DNA of 20,155 nt from a virus: positions 1-20,155 of IMG/VR virus record IMGVR_UViG_3300033149_001770; one strand, written 5' to 3'. Below are positions 6,409 to 14,100 of the stretch, piece by piece. A program made the translations under genes and the position numbers. Under the pieces are notes generated by a model. That model saw nothing but the letters and a program-made list of their open reading frames with translations, was not told the DNA's origin and searched no databases. Numbering within the stretch: the stretch's first letter is position 1; each line of letters begins with the position of its first letter.

Positions 6409-7025
6409 TGGAAATCTTACTTGACGAACCAATCAACTTAGAGCAAGTCGCAGACCTGTGTGCTATTGGTATGAAGCGTAAGCCACCAGAGCCAAGAGAT
6501 AAATCTGCCTGGCATGTCTCTAACCTGCTCCAGTCTGCTCACCTGATAGCCAAGGGTGATACCCGATACCACGAATACGAAGGGGAAGTTAAGGGCATAA
6601 TGTCATTTGGCTCCCTGTGGGAATTGATGGTGGACTGCTACCTGACACACTACGCCGCAAATCTAGGCGGTTTCTACCAGCCGGATGTAGAAAGTATCAA
6701 GGATGACATTATCGCCTCATTGGACGGCATTATGTGGCTTCCCGACCTTGGCTGGCTGGTCTGCGAGACCAAGTTGCGGTTCACACTAAACAGGGAGATA
6801 CCGCTAACCCATCTCCAGCAAATCAGGGCTTATTGTTATCTGGCGGAAACCGACCTAGTATGCTATGTATCAGGTCATCTATCCAGTAGGCCTCCGACTG
6901 CGGAAGCATCCATGCGGATTATCAGGTTGACTGAGCAGAGTATACAGGAGACTTGGCAGGGGATATTGAACGCGAAGGAGTACCTGTTCCAGCAAGGATG
7001 CTGTCCGTTAGGGAGTACCGTATGA
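6408..7025 (+). CDS. RecB/Cas4-like PD-(D/E)XK nuclease
   Basis: The 205-residue protein shows the RecB-family signature: FGSLWE (67-72, Glu72), an Asp in SLDGI (Asp106), ETK (Glu120, Lys122) and QxxxY in LQQIRAYCYL (Gln138, Tyr142). The Asp, Glu and Lys would bind the metal. Unlike typical Cas4 there is no obvious four-Cys Fe-S cluster, and the family resembles single-domain phage exonucleases used with annealing proteins. It overlaps the clamp gene by one base and the next gene by four (ATGA), and lies two genes upstream of a recombinase-like ATPase. A role in end processing for recombination is inferred. Confidence 0.8.
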   Translation: MEILLDEPINLEQVADLCAIGMKRKPPEPRDKSAWHVSNLLQSAHLIAKGDTRYHEYEGEVKGIMSFGSLWELMVDCYLTHYAANLGGFYQPDVESIKDDIIASLDGIMWLPDLGWLVCETKLRFTLNREIPLTHLQQIRAYCYLAETDLVCYVSGHLSSRPPTAEASMRIIRLTEQSIQETWQGILNAKEYLFQQGCCPLGSTV

Positions 7026-7228
7026 GACACGACCAGTTCTGGCGGAAAGCAACCGACTTCTACAGTATCTACCACGGCAAGTACCGTCGTGCTATTCTGC
7101 CCGATGAGGAACTACGGGAGACCGTGACGGATTACATCGGGGATATGATGACCCTGATGGGGGAATGGTATAATTCTCAAGAGGATAATGACAAGGAGAC
7201 TGGTAAGTGCATACCGTTACCGAGATAA
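7022..7228 (+). CDS. small hypothetical protein
   Basis: A 68-residue protein starting at ATG 7022, which overlaps the nuclease stop by four bases (ATGA). Upstream in-frame starts exist but would run inside the nuclease gene. It begins MRHDQFWRKATDFYSIYHGKY, has an acidic helical middle (LPDEELRETVTDYIGDMM) and a short polar tail. No family recognised. Translational coupling to the nuclease suggests a linked function. Confidence 0.5.
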   Translation: MRHDQFWRKATDFYSIYHGKYRRAILPDEELRETVTDYIGDMMTLMGEWYNSQEDNDKETGKCIPLPR

Positions 7229-7377
7229 GGCAACTTGCTGAAGAGCACGTAGACTGGCTGATTTCCTTTATCATCCCTATCATTCGCAAGGTCGGGATAG
7301 AGGAGTTCATGCACGGGTATAAGCATGGACAAGATGCTATGATAAAGGAGGAGGAAAACAATGACGATACCAAATAG
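7207..7377 (+). CDS. small overlapping hypothetical protein, GTG start
   Basis: This 56-residue reading frame begins at GTG 7207 after AAGGAG (7193-7198). It overlaps the previous gene by 22 bases and the ATPase gene by 17 bases. It encodes HTVTEIRQLAEEHVDWL, a hydrophobic stretch (ISFIIPIIRKVGI) and EFMHGYKHGQDA, a short motif that I associate with small phage proteins. The ribosome site of the ATPase gene (AAAGGAGGAGG) lies within its 3' end. It fills a stretch that would otherwise be non-coding, which supports it. Function unknown. Confidence 0.55.
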   Translation: MHTVTEIRQLAEEHVDWLISFIIPIIRKVGIEEFMHGYKHGQDAMIKEEENNDDTK

Positions 7378-8254
7378 ACCTGCTACAGACCGGATAGCAC
7401 CGACGCCTCTACTACCAAGCGATTTGCTGGGAGAAGAGGCTGGCAGAGAGTTCATCCTGATAGGGGGGAAGGATGGAGTAGGCAAGACCTCTGCCCTTGT
7501 CTCAATCGCAATGGTAGTGAATGGCAGAGTAGACGACTTGGACGGCTGTGTCATCTTCAATCCAGCCGCGAAAGTCTATGTGCTGGACACGGAACACAAG
7601 TTCGCCAGCGTATACCGCCAGTTCGGGGACAACACCCCCGACAATATTGTCTACTACTACTGCCAGACTATGGATGAACTCTTAGCGGCGTTCGGTTGTG
7701 TCCAGCGTGATATCCATGCTGGTGACTGGATTATGGTTGAAAGTGCTGCACGGATATGGGAACACGCCCAAGACCTTGCATACCGAGAGGTGACAGGATT
7801 ATCTAAAGCCGAGTTTCTGACAAAGCGCAGGGAAGCTGAAGGAAAAAAGAGCAGTCCGATACCGCAACCGGAACATTTCTGGAATATAGCTAAAACGGCG
7901 CATGATGGGGAATTCCTGCAAGTGCTGGTAGCCAGGGATGACATTAACGTGGCTATGACTACTATTATAGTCAGGCCGCCGAGGGAAGCACCAAACCGCA
8001 AAGAGAATGTTGATCGCAAGGAACTGCGTGCGGAGTTCGGTTTGGATGCCGGGTTGGGTGGTACTCCTACACTACCGTACCAGCCGGAGACGCTGGTATT
8101 GCTGGATCGTGTTCGTGGGTCAGTGCGGGCGAGTGTGTTGCGAGATAACAACTCGGTTCTGGACAATGGTGCAATAGACTTCTGGGTGCCTGACAAGAAG
8201 GCTTTCGGTCTGGAATGGATGAGGAATTGCAGGGTTGTAGCTGATGATGATTAA
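7361..8254 (+). CDS. P-loop ATPase, Sak4/AAA_24-type recombination protein
   Basis: The 297-residue protein has Walker A GGKDGVGKTS (35-44, Lys42), KVYVLDTEHKF (71-81) in the position of the first acidic motif of RecA-fold ATPases, and a Walker B-like strand DWIMVES (122-128). ATG 7361 follows AAAGGAGGAGG. Single-domain RecA-fold ATPases of this size in phages include Sak4-type annealing proteins and AAA_24 proteins. The neighbouring RecB-like nuclease and ERCC4 nuclease fit a recombination role. Replicative loader or packaging ATPases are less likely given the context. The C-terminal part (about 180-297) has no recognisable motif. Confidence 0.75.
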   Translation: MTIPNRPATDRIAPTPLLPSDLLGEEAGREFILIGGKDGVGKTSALVSIAMVVNGRVDDLDGCVIFNPAAKVYVLDTEHKFASVYRQFGDNTPDNIVYYYCQTMDELLAAFGCVQRDIHAGDWIMVESAARIWEHAQDLAYREVTGLSKAEFLTKRREAEGKKSSPIPQPEHFWNIAKTAHDGEFLQVLVARDDINVAMTTIIVRPPREAPNRKENVDRKELRAEFGLDAGLGGTPTLPYQPETLVLLDRVRGSVRASVLRDNNSVLDNGAIDFWVPDKKAFGLEWMRNCRVVADDD

Positions 8255-8663
8255 GGTATCTGATATTGCCTGTCTGCCTGTTCAGGATGTTCGGGACAAT
8301 GATTCTATCTTGTTCCTTTGGACTACTTTCCCTAATCTGCGCGAGGCATTGCAGGTCATTGAGGCTTGGGGATTTGAGTATCGCACTTTAGGCTTTAGTT
8401 GGATCAAAACGAATAAGAGGAATGGCAATCCATTTTTTGGGATAGGACATTATACGAAGTCCAACTGCGAAGTGTGCCTTATTGGGGTCAAGGGTAGCCC
8501 GAAAATTGACAGTAATTTCGTCTCGTCTGTGATTATGAGTCCTCGTCTTGGGCACTCCCAAAAACCCGATGAGGTTCGGGATCGCATTGTCCAGTTATGC
8601 GGGGATGTTCCTCGCTTGGAACTATTCGCTAGAGAGCGAACTCCGGGATGGGATGGGGTTTGA
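8244..8663 (+). CDS. MT-A70-like adenine methyltransferase lacking the DPPW motif
   Basis: The product of 138-139 residues (ATG 8244 or 8247) is clearly MT-A70-like: LPVQDVRDNDSILFLWTTFP, AWGFEYRTLGFSWIKTN, SNCEVCLIGVKG and, near the end, HSQKPDEVRDRIVQLC and LELFARE. Full-length family members carry a preceding segment of some 35-50 residues with the catalytic DPPW; here the protein starts after it. The upstream DNA encodes the end of the ATPase in another frame and I find no DPPW there. It overlaps the ATPase gene by 11 bases. By family knowledge it should not methylate alone; it could be a partner or decoy, or a decayed gene. Confidence 0.8.
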   Translation: MMIKVSDIACLPVQDVRDNDSILFLWTTFPNLREALQVIEAWGFEYRTLGFSWIKTNKRNGNPFFGIGHYTKSNCEVCLIGVKGSPKIDSNFVSSVIMSPRLGHSQKPDEVRDRIVQLCGDVPRLELFARERTPGWDGV

Positions 8664-8724
8664 TATAGACGGCAAGGATATTCGTCTGGCTCTGGTTGAG
8701 AAGATAGTGGAGTTAGAAGGATGA
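8605..8724 (+). CDS. possible tiny overlapping gene
   Basis: A reading frame from ATG 8605 (39 residues) or ATG 8653 (23 residues) ends in ATGA shared with the nuclease start at 8721. It fills the 57-base gap between the MT-A70-like gene and the nuclease and encodes a helical GKDIRLALVEKIVELEG end. No clear ribosome site is present for either start, so it may serve only to couple translation, or may not be a gene. Confidence 0.3.
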   Translation: MFLAWNYSLESELRDGMGFDIDGKDIRLALVEKIVELEG

Positions 8725-9449
8725 TATACACATCATCACTTCCCAACGACCAAGACATGATAAAGTCTCTCGGCTCTATGGCTATCCCAGTCAACCTGTT
8801 CACGGACGCCTGTTTCAGCTCCATAGACGGCAAGGTGATAGCCTGCGAGAGGAAAAAAATTGGTGATATGGTTTCCTGCGCCCTGGATGGTCGCTTCCTG
8901 TTCCAGATGCAGACTTGCAAAGAGGCAGGAGCAGATTATCTTGTCTTGATATTGGAAGGGGTGATGAGAGCCAGTCCCGAAGACGGGTTGTTAGAGATTC
9001 CTGCTTGGGGTATCAATGGCAGGACTGGTCGTCGTGCCGAGATTTGGAATCCTGTGAAGCCAGCTATTATGCATAGCAGACTTGTTCAATATCTACTAGA
9101 GTTACAACTACTGGCTGGCATAATAGTGTTCCAGACTAGAGACGTGAAGCAGACGGCAGCAGTGATTTTGTCTTTGCACAGTTTCTTCCAGAAACCAATG
9201 GATGACCATAGCTCGTTAAAGCAGTTTCATACCGAACGCCCACCACAGGTAGCATTAGTAAGGCCGGGGCTAGTGAAGAGAGTGGCAAAGGAATTGGATG
9301 GCGTTGGGTGGACTCGTGCTAGTGCTGTTGCTGAACACTTTAGTTCTGTTTATGCTGCGATAAGTGCCCCTGAATCGGAGTGGAGAAAGATACCAGGGAT
9401 AGGTAAGAAGACAGCCCAAAGGGTAGTACAGTCATTAGGGGGTAAATAG
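8721..9449 (+). CDS. ERCC4/XPF-type nuclease with helix-hairpin-helix domain
   Basis: The 242-residue protein has the ERCC4 nuclease signature: acidic Asp36 in IDGKV, then ERKKIGD (43-49), matching the ERKxxxD catalytic motif of XPF/Mus81. The C-terminal 50 residues (about 193-242) hold two helix-hairpin-helix motifs, DGVGWTRASAVAEHF and IPGIGKKTAQRVVQSL, for binding DNA junctions. This nuclease-(HhH)2 layout is the minimal archaeal/phage form. It cuts flaps, forks or recombination intermediates. Its start overlaps the preceding small frame (ATGA), and its TAG stop is immediately followed by TGA in frame and overlaps the next start. Confidence 0.85.
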   Translation: MIYTSSLPNDQDMIKSLGSMAIPVNLFTDACFSSIDGKVIACERKKIGDMVSCALDGRFLFQMQTCKEAGADYLVLILEGVMRASPEDGLLEIPAWGINGRTGRRAEIWNPVKPAIMHSRLVQYLLELQLLAGIIVFQTRDVKQTAAVILSLHSFFQKPMDDHSSLKQFHTERPPQVALVRPGLVKRVAKELDGVGWTRASAVAEHFSSVYAAISAPESEWRKIPGIGKKTAQRVVQSLGGK

Positions 9450-9946
9450 TGAAAGATAAAGTCCTGTTCGGGCTATTCATATTGCTCGCTTTTTCCATTG
9501 GGTTTACCCTTGGCGGAGTGGGCAAGAGCGATACTGATATACCACAAATAACTGCTAACGTATCCTCCTCAGAGAACATATCATCTTCGGAGCAGGTTCT
9601 ATTATCCGTAAATAAGGCCCTTGAGCCGTTCTTGGCAGACTACAGGTAGAGGTACGAGGTACTGGATACTGAGAAGGCTGAACTCCAAGCCGAACTGGAT
9701 GGACTTAAAGCTGTCAACGATAGTGCTTCCTAGCAACAGAAGTTCCTCCAGAGCCATGATACTGTTGGGGAGACACAGAAGTTGTTGGCCAATTCGCAGA
9801 ATGACTATGCTGAGTTCTATAGCAGGTTGTCAGTTGTGAATAGCCGTGAGAGCGATACCGTGAATGGGTTTACTGCCGAGGAGAAGGCAGCGTTCTACAA
9901 GGTCTGGGATAAGTGGTGGGATTTGGTGGTCAAGGGGACAGATTAA
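9449..9946 (+). pseudogene. membrane-anchored coiled-coil gene with two in-frame TAG codons
   Basis: A single open frame of 165 codons runs from GTG 9449 to TAA 9944-9946, broken only by TAG at codon 67 (9647-9649) and codon 95 (9731-9733). Before the first TAG lies an N-terminal membrane segment (VLFGLFILLAFSIGFTLGG, residues 5-23) and a Ser-rich stretch. After it come TEKAELQAELDGLKAVNDS and QQKFLQSHD, a coiled coil, then a helical end with FTAEEKAAFYKVWDKWWDL. Protein-like composition and absence of frameshifts continue to the last codon. If TAG were Gln, coiled-coil registers would be uninterrupted. It may be amber readthrough, reassignment, or a young pseudogene with CAG-to-TAG changes. 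Confidence 0.6.
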
Positions 9947-9985
9947 GTATTTTCAGATATTTTTGAAAAATGTCCCCAAAAGGTA

Positions 9986-10014
9986 TTGACAAACAGGGAA
10001 AAGTAGTTTATTAT
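9986..10014 (+). promoter_or_regulatory. sigma70 promoter of the polymerase unit
   Basis: TTGACA (9986-9991), a 17-bp spacer and TATTAT (10009-10014). The sequence GGTATTGACA also occurs at the promoters at 97 and 15796. Transcription should start at about 10021-10022, which is the ATG of the HTH gene, so the mRNA would be leaderless. An upstream in-frame ATG at 10013 lies inside the -10 box and cannot be the start of this transcript. Confidence 0.75.
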
Positions 10015-10021
10015 GAGTAGT

Positions 10022-10207
10022 ATGAGCAATGAGGTGCTGAAACCAAAGGAAGCCGCCGAGTATCTACGAATTAACCGAGAGGTGTTGCGACGATTGTCCG
10101 AGCAGGGCAAGATACAAGGGGCTTACAAGGTGGGCAACCAGTGGCGGTATGTGAAAGTGGAGTTGCTCAAGAAAGGGGAGTATAGAACCGATGATAGTAG
10201 TAAATAA
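10022..10207 (+). CDS. excisionase-type helix-turn-helix protein
   Basis: The 61-residue protein is a typical HTH_17/excisionase domain: LKPKEAAEYLRINREVLRRL (6-25) as the two helices, then SEQGKIQGAYKVGNQWRYVK as wing, and a Lys-rich end. Start ATG 10022 is chosen because the promoter's predicted transcription start coincides with it and no ribosome site precedes it. It heads the unit carrying the polymerase, as the similar gene at 135 heads another unit. A role as transcription regulator is inferred. Confidence 0.75.
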   Translation: MSNEVLKPKEAAEYLRINREVLRRLSEQGKIQGAYKVGNQWRYVKVELLKKGEYRTDDSSK

Positions 10208-10331
10208 ACTGAACAAGCCCGGTGGTATTCGCCGTGTAGACCTTATGCCCGATACAGTCCGCATAGAGACTTCGGACGGACAGGACAGGATTTACAAGTT
10301 GGTTCCCATAGTCAACAAGCAGGAGGGCTAA
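10191..10331 (+). CDS. small hypothetical protein
   Basis: A 46-residue frame from ATG 10191, with AAAGGGGAG (10172-10180) ten bases upstream; it overlaps the HTH gene by 17 bases. The sequence includes NKPGGIRRVDLMPDTVRIE and ends KLVPIVNKQEG, probably a small beta-sheet. Its last codons contain the AGGAGG ribosome site of the next gene. No family recognised. Confidence 0.5.
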   Translation: MIVVNKLNKPGGIRRVDLMPDTVRIETSDGQDRIYKLVPIVNKQEG

Positions 10332-10332
10332 A

Positions 10333-10548
10333 ATGGCTATCTATAACCAAGAACAAGGATTACAGTCAATACTCAATGCAGCGTTGGGTGAATACCAGGC
10401 CAAGGGATTCAGGCTGGTAGAGTGTGACGACCATGCTCTGAATCTCTATTACCAAGACGAGTGGGTGGGAGTGCTTAGTCAGAGTGGAGCGACTATTCCG
10501 GTTATCCATGAAGCCTGCCGGGAGCATCTGGGGAGTCTTACTGGATGA
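10333..10548 (+). CDS. small hypothetical protein
   Basis: A 71-residue protein with a well-placed AGGAGG (10321-10326) before ATG 10333. It predicts an N-terminal helix (LQSILNAALGEYQAKG), then beta strands (FRLVECDD, LNLYYQDEWVGVLSQ) and a C-terminal helix (IHEACREHLG). The layout resembles small phage accessory domains, but no family is recognised. Its TGA overlaps the ATG of the next gene by four bases. Confidence 0.6.
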   Translation: MAIYNQEQGLQSILNAALGEYQAKGFRLVECDDHALNLYYQDEWVGVLSQSGATIPVIHEACREHLGSLTG

Positions 10549-11171
10549 AGATACGACTAACCTACGCTCTAACCTGTTGTCTTCTATTGATTCTGCTGGT
10601 CGTTGCCAACTACAAGATAGACGATTTGGAGAAGCAGTCTAAGTTCTGGCAAGATGCATATACTTCCTTGGTACAATACTGGCTTGAGCAAGAAGTTGAC
10701 TGGGATGGTGAGCGGAACCAGTGGCAGGACGCCGTAACAAGTAGGGATGCGATAATATCTTGGTGGGGGAGCAAACCCCCGGAGATAGTTGAGGTGGCTG
10801 TAGATGTTGTCAAGGAAGTCCCGGTAGATGTCGTGAAAGAGGTCAGGGTTATTGAATACATAGATAACGGCTTCACTCCGGCACCATTTGAGTCTACTGT
10901 GGCTTTCACGGAGTGGCTTGATACTTGGGAGCCGTGGATGCCTGCCTTCGGGGGTACTCTTTATCTGGATAGCTCCTGTGAGAATCTAGCATATGCCATG
11001 ATGATAGATGCCGGGAATGACGGGTATCTGGTAGGTACGCAGATAGACCCTGAAAGAAACCACATGACGGTTGTTGTGCCGATATGGAGTGAGAATTACT
11101 ATCTGTTCATAGAGCCGTCCGACAAGACAATATCACGATTGTTTATGGGTAGAGTATGGAGGATAAACTAG
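10545..11171 (+). CDS. membrane-anchored protein, transglutaminase-like C-terminal domain
   Basis: The 208-residue protein begins with a short basic stretch and one hydrophobic segment (residues 7-21, ALTCCLLLILLVVAN), so it is likely anchored in the membrane or exported; Cys11-Cys12 could form a weak lipobox. A coiled-coil region follows (23-70), then the repeated VDVVKEV (86-92 and 94-100). The C-terminal domain has the order Cys145 (SSCENLAYAMMIDAG), His173 (RNHMTVVVPIW) and Glu190-Pro (LFIEPSD), as in transglutaminase-like cysteine proteases. The tail ends near the polymerase start (one base between). Cell-wall or host-protein cleavage is possible; the triad is inferred. Confidence 0.6.
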   Translation: MKIRLTYALTCCLLLILLVVANYKIDDLEKQSKFWQDAYTSLVQYWLEQEVDWDGERNQWQDAVTSRDAIISWWGSKPPEIVEVAVDVVKEVPVDVVKEVRVIEYIDNGFTPAPFESTVAFTEWLDTWEPWMPAFGGTLYLDSSCENLAYAMMIDAGNDGYLVGTQIDPERNHMTVVVPIWSENYYLFIEPSDKTISRLFMGRVWRIN

Positions 11172-11172
11172 A

Positions 11173-14100
11173 ATGTCACCATCTGACTACTACTACAATC
11201 GTCCTGCACGCGTACCCCCTCCTCCTGATACTTTACCTTTCCCCGGAAACTTGGTCAGGCAGTGTTCGGATTGTGTGCTGCGGAGCGGTTGTGTTGCCCC
11301 TGTGCCTGCGGAGAATGTGGAACCGCACGAAGTCATGTTTGTTGGCGAGGCACCAGGTAGGCAGGAGGACGAATGGGGCTTTTCTCCTTTCTGCGGGCAA
11401 GCCGGTCAATATCTCGATTCCCTGCTATTCCAGTGTGGTATATCACGATCAGATGTATGTTTGTCTAATACCTGCCATTGCAGACCACCCAACAACCGCA
11501 CTCCCAAGGTAGACGAGATACAGGCTTGCGCGAAATGGCTGAATATGGAGTTAGGCATTGTGCAACCGCGTATTATCGTTGCTCTTGGAAAACCTGCTAC
11601 GGATGTTTTCCTGCACGGAAATGGCAACACGATGGAGCACTTGCACGGGAAGCCAGTGGAGAAAGATGGGAGAATAATATTACCCTGCTATCATCCTGCA
11701 TTTGCTCTACGTGATACTAGCAAGATGAGACAGGTAAGCAATGACTTCCAAGTGCTTCGTGGTCTGGTCAAGGGCCGGGACTGGCGGGAATACCATGTTG
11801 AGGACGAGTATCCGAATCCTGTGTATCGGGTAGTGGATAGTGTTAGTGCCTGGAAGTGGATGCGGAACGATATAGCCGAGACTGGGGAGTTCGCTGTGGA
11901 TACCGAAATTTGTCGTGGCAAACTTTGGAGTGTCCAGATATCCGCTAAACCGGGGACTGCGTGGTTTATCCCTATCCCCGACAACTTCAAAGGCAAATAC
12001 GACCTTACCGACTTGCCGGGGATTGCTATTCTTCATAACTACTTATTTGACGTGAATTACCTAGATATCCGCGAGGACGATTTCGTGGATTCTATGACTC
12101 AGGCTTATCTTTTAGGCCAACCACAAGGTTTGAAGGAGCTTGCATCACGGTTATGCGGTATCCAAATGATAAATTATAAAGAGATGGTTAGACCGGGGCA
12201 ACAGAAACTTTCGCTTGGCTATCTTCAAAAGGCATCTGGTATGGAGTGGCCCGACCCGCCGGCTATAGAGGAGACCAAGTGGGATAACAAGAAGGGTTGC
12301 CTGACTACCAAGACCAAGAAGCCGTGGCATATATCCCGCAAGATAGACAAGATGCTCAAGGACTTGGCTGATAACTCCGATACCGACCTGTGGGACAGGT
12401 GGCGGAATATCCCTGAAGAAGAACGGGCTGTGGTAGAGTTGGTGATAGGTGCTATGCCCGAGTCCAGTCTGGCAGATATTCCGTTCAAGCAGTCCGTAGC
12501 TTACTCATGTAGAGACTCGGATGCTACGCTCAGAGTCTACCATAAACTCAAGAAGATGATTACCGACCTAGACCTTGACTTTATCCAGTATCTTGACCTT
12601 AGTGTTCTCCCACAAGTCTACGAGATGATGCAAAACGGGATGCCTGTAGATATCCCTTACCTCAAGGAGTTATCCAGCTACTACTTCCAGAATATGGAGG
12701 TCGCTGCTGGTCTTGCCTCTGCCAAGGTCGGTCATCCGTTTAACCCTAATTCTAGTAAGCAGGTAGCAGAGGTTGTCTATGGGGAGTTGCCATTCAAGCC
12801 GACTAAAAAAACTGCTACAGGGCTAATCAGCACAGACGACCAAGAACTGAAAAAGGTCAAGCATCCTGTTATCGCTGACATCTTAGAGTACCGACGGAAC
12901 TTGAAAAACAAGTCCACTTTTGCTGACGCTTTGGTAGAAAATGCTGTTCCTCGCCAGCAGGGCAAGGATATTGTCTACCGAGTCCATACCACCCTTAAAA
13001 CAACCAGAACGGAGACTGGGCGACTGAGTTCGGCAGACCCTGTCAATTTACAGACGATGCCAACCCGTTCCGAGGATGGCAAGAAAATCCGCAAGGGTTT
13101 CAAGGCTTCTCCGGGGTATAGGTTGACGGCAGGTGATTTTTCACAGCAAGAAATGCGTCTTCAGGCTCACGAAGCCAAATGTGAAAACCTGTTGACTGCT
13201 TACCGAAACGGAGTAGATGTCCATACCCTTACCGCCTCGCGGATATTTGGTGTGCCGATGGATGTAGCCGAGCAAGCCAAGTACCGCTATCCTGCCAAGT
13301 GTTTCCATCCCGATACTGAAGTACTGACTCCGGAAGGCTGGAAGCGTATTATTGACTTACAACTGGGTATTGACCAAGTAGCTCAGGCTATCCCTAGAGA
13401 GCACGGTGATACTTGCTTAGAGTGGGTGTACCCAACCGAGGTATTCACTGCCAAGCACCCATCTGGACAGTTGGTGCATTTGTGCAATGAAGGAATGGAT
13501 TTGCGTGTGACACCAGACCATAGGATGCTGGCATGGGGGTATAGTCAGAAGGGTATTCACCATGTAGTGCTGCCTGAGAGCATGAACAAGGTAGCTTACT
13601 GGGTTAATGCTGGTACTATGGCCGGACATATATCAGGCATGGATGAAGGGCTTTTACGGCTGGCTGTAGCTACTGAGGCTGATGGGTCATTTTCTTGGAG
13701 AAAGGTACGATTCGGATTTTATGACCAGCGGAAGATAGAGCGACTGAGATACTTGGCTGGGAATGATGTGGATGAGTTATCTAATAGTAATGGTAGTCTA
13801 CGTGCTGTTCATACTATGCGCCTTAATAGGGACTTATCTGCTAAGGTACGAGCACTACTAGATGTAGACAAGTCATTCCCGTGGTGGTGGCTTAGCCTTT
13901 CACAAGAACTACGAGAAGTAGTGCTAGATGAGTTGCCTTATTGGGATGGTGGTAAATATAAGAGGTGGAAACAGTATATGTACACTTCAGGGAATAATAA
14001 AAGTAGAGACGTGATGCAGGCTATGGCAACAATAACAGGCAGGAAGGCACAGATGAGGGGGAGTGAGTTACGTATTAAAGACCATGCTTTCAGTCGTGGT

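Noticed and set aside
6408-7025. Cas4 of a CRISPR system
   Set aside because: The nuclease lacks the four-Cys cluster of Cas4 and there are no cas1/cas2 genes or arrays; the replication operon fits a phage exonuclease.
7657-8196. 179-residue minus-strand frame opposite the ATPase gene
   Set aside because: The plus strand carries Walker motifs over the same bases; the minus frame is Ser/Arg-rich and has no ribosome site.
9950-9969. AT-only hairpin TTTTCA/TGAAAA after the coiled-coil gene as terminator
   Set aside because: The six-pair stem has one G-C pair and no clear U-tract, too weak for an intrinsic terminator.
10022-10207. Excisionase of an integrated prophage
   Set aside because: No integrase gene or attachment site is visible; a regulator reading is safer.
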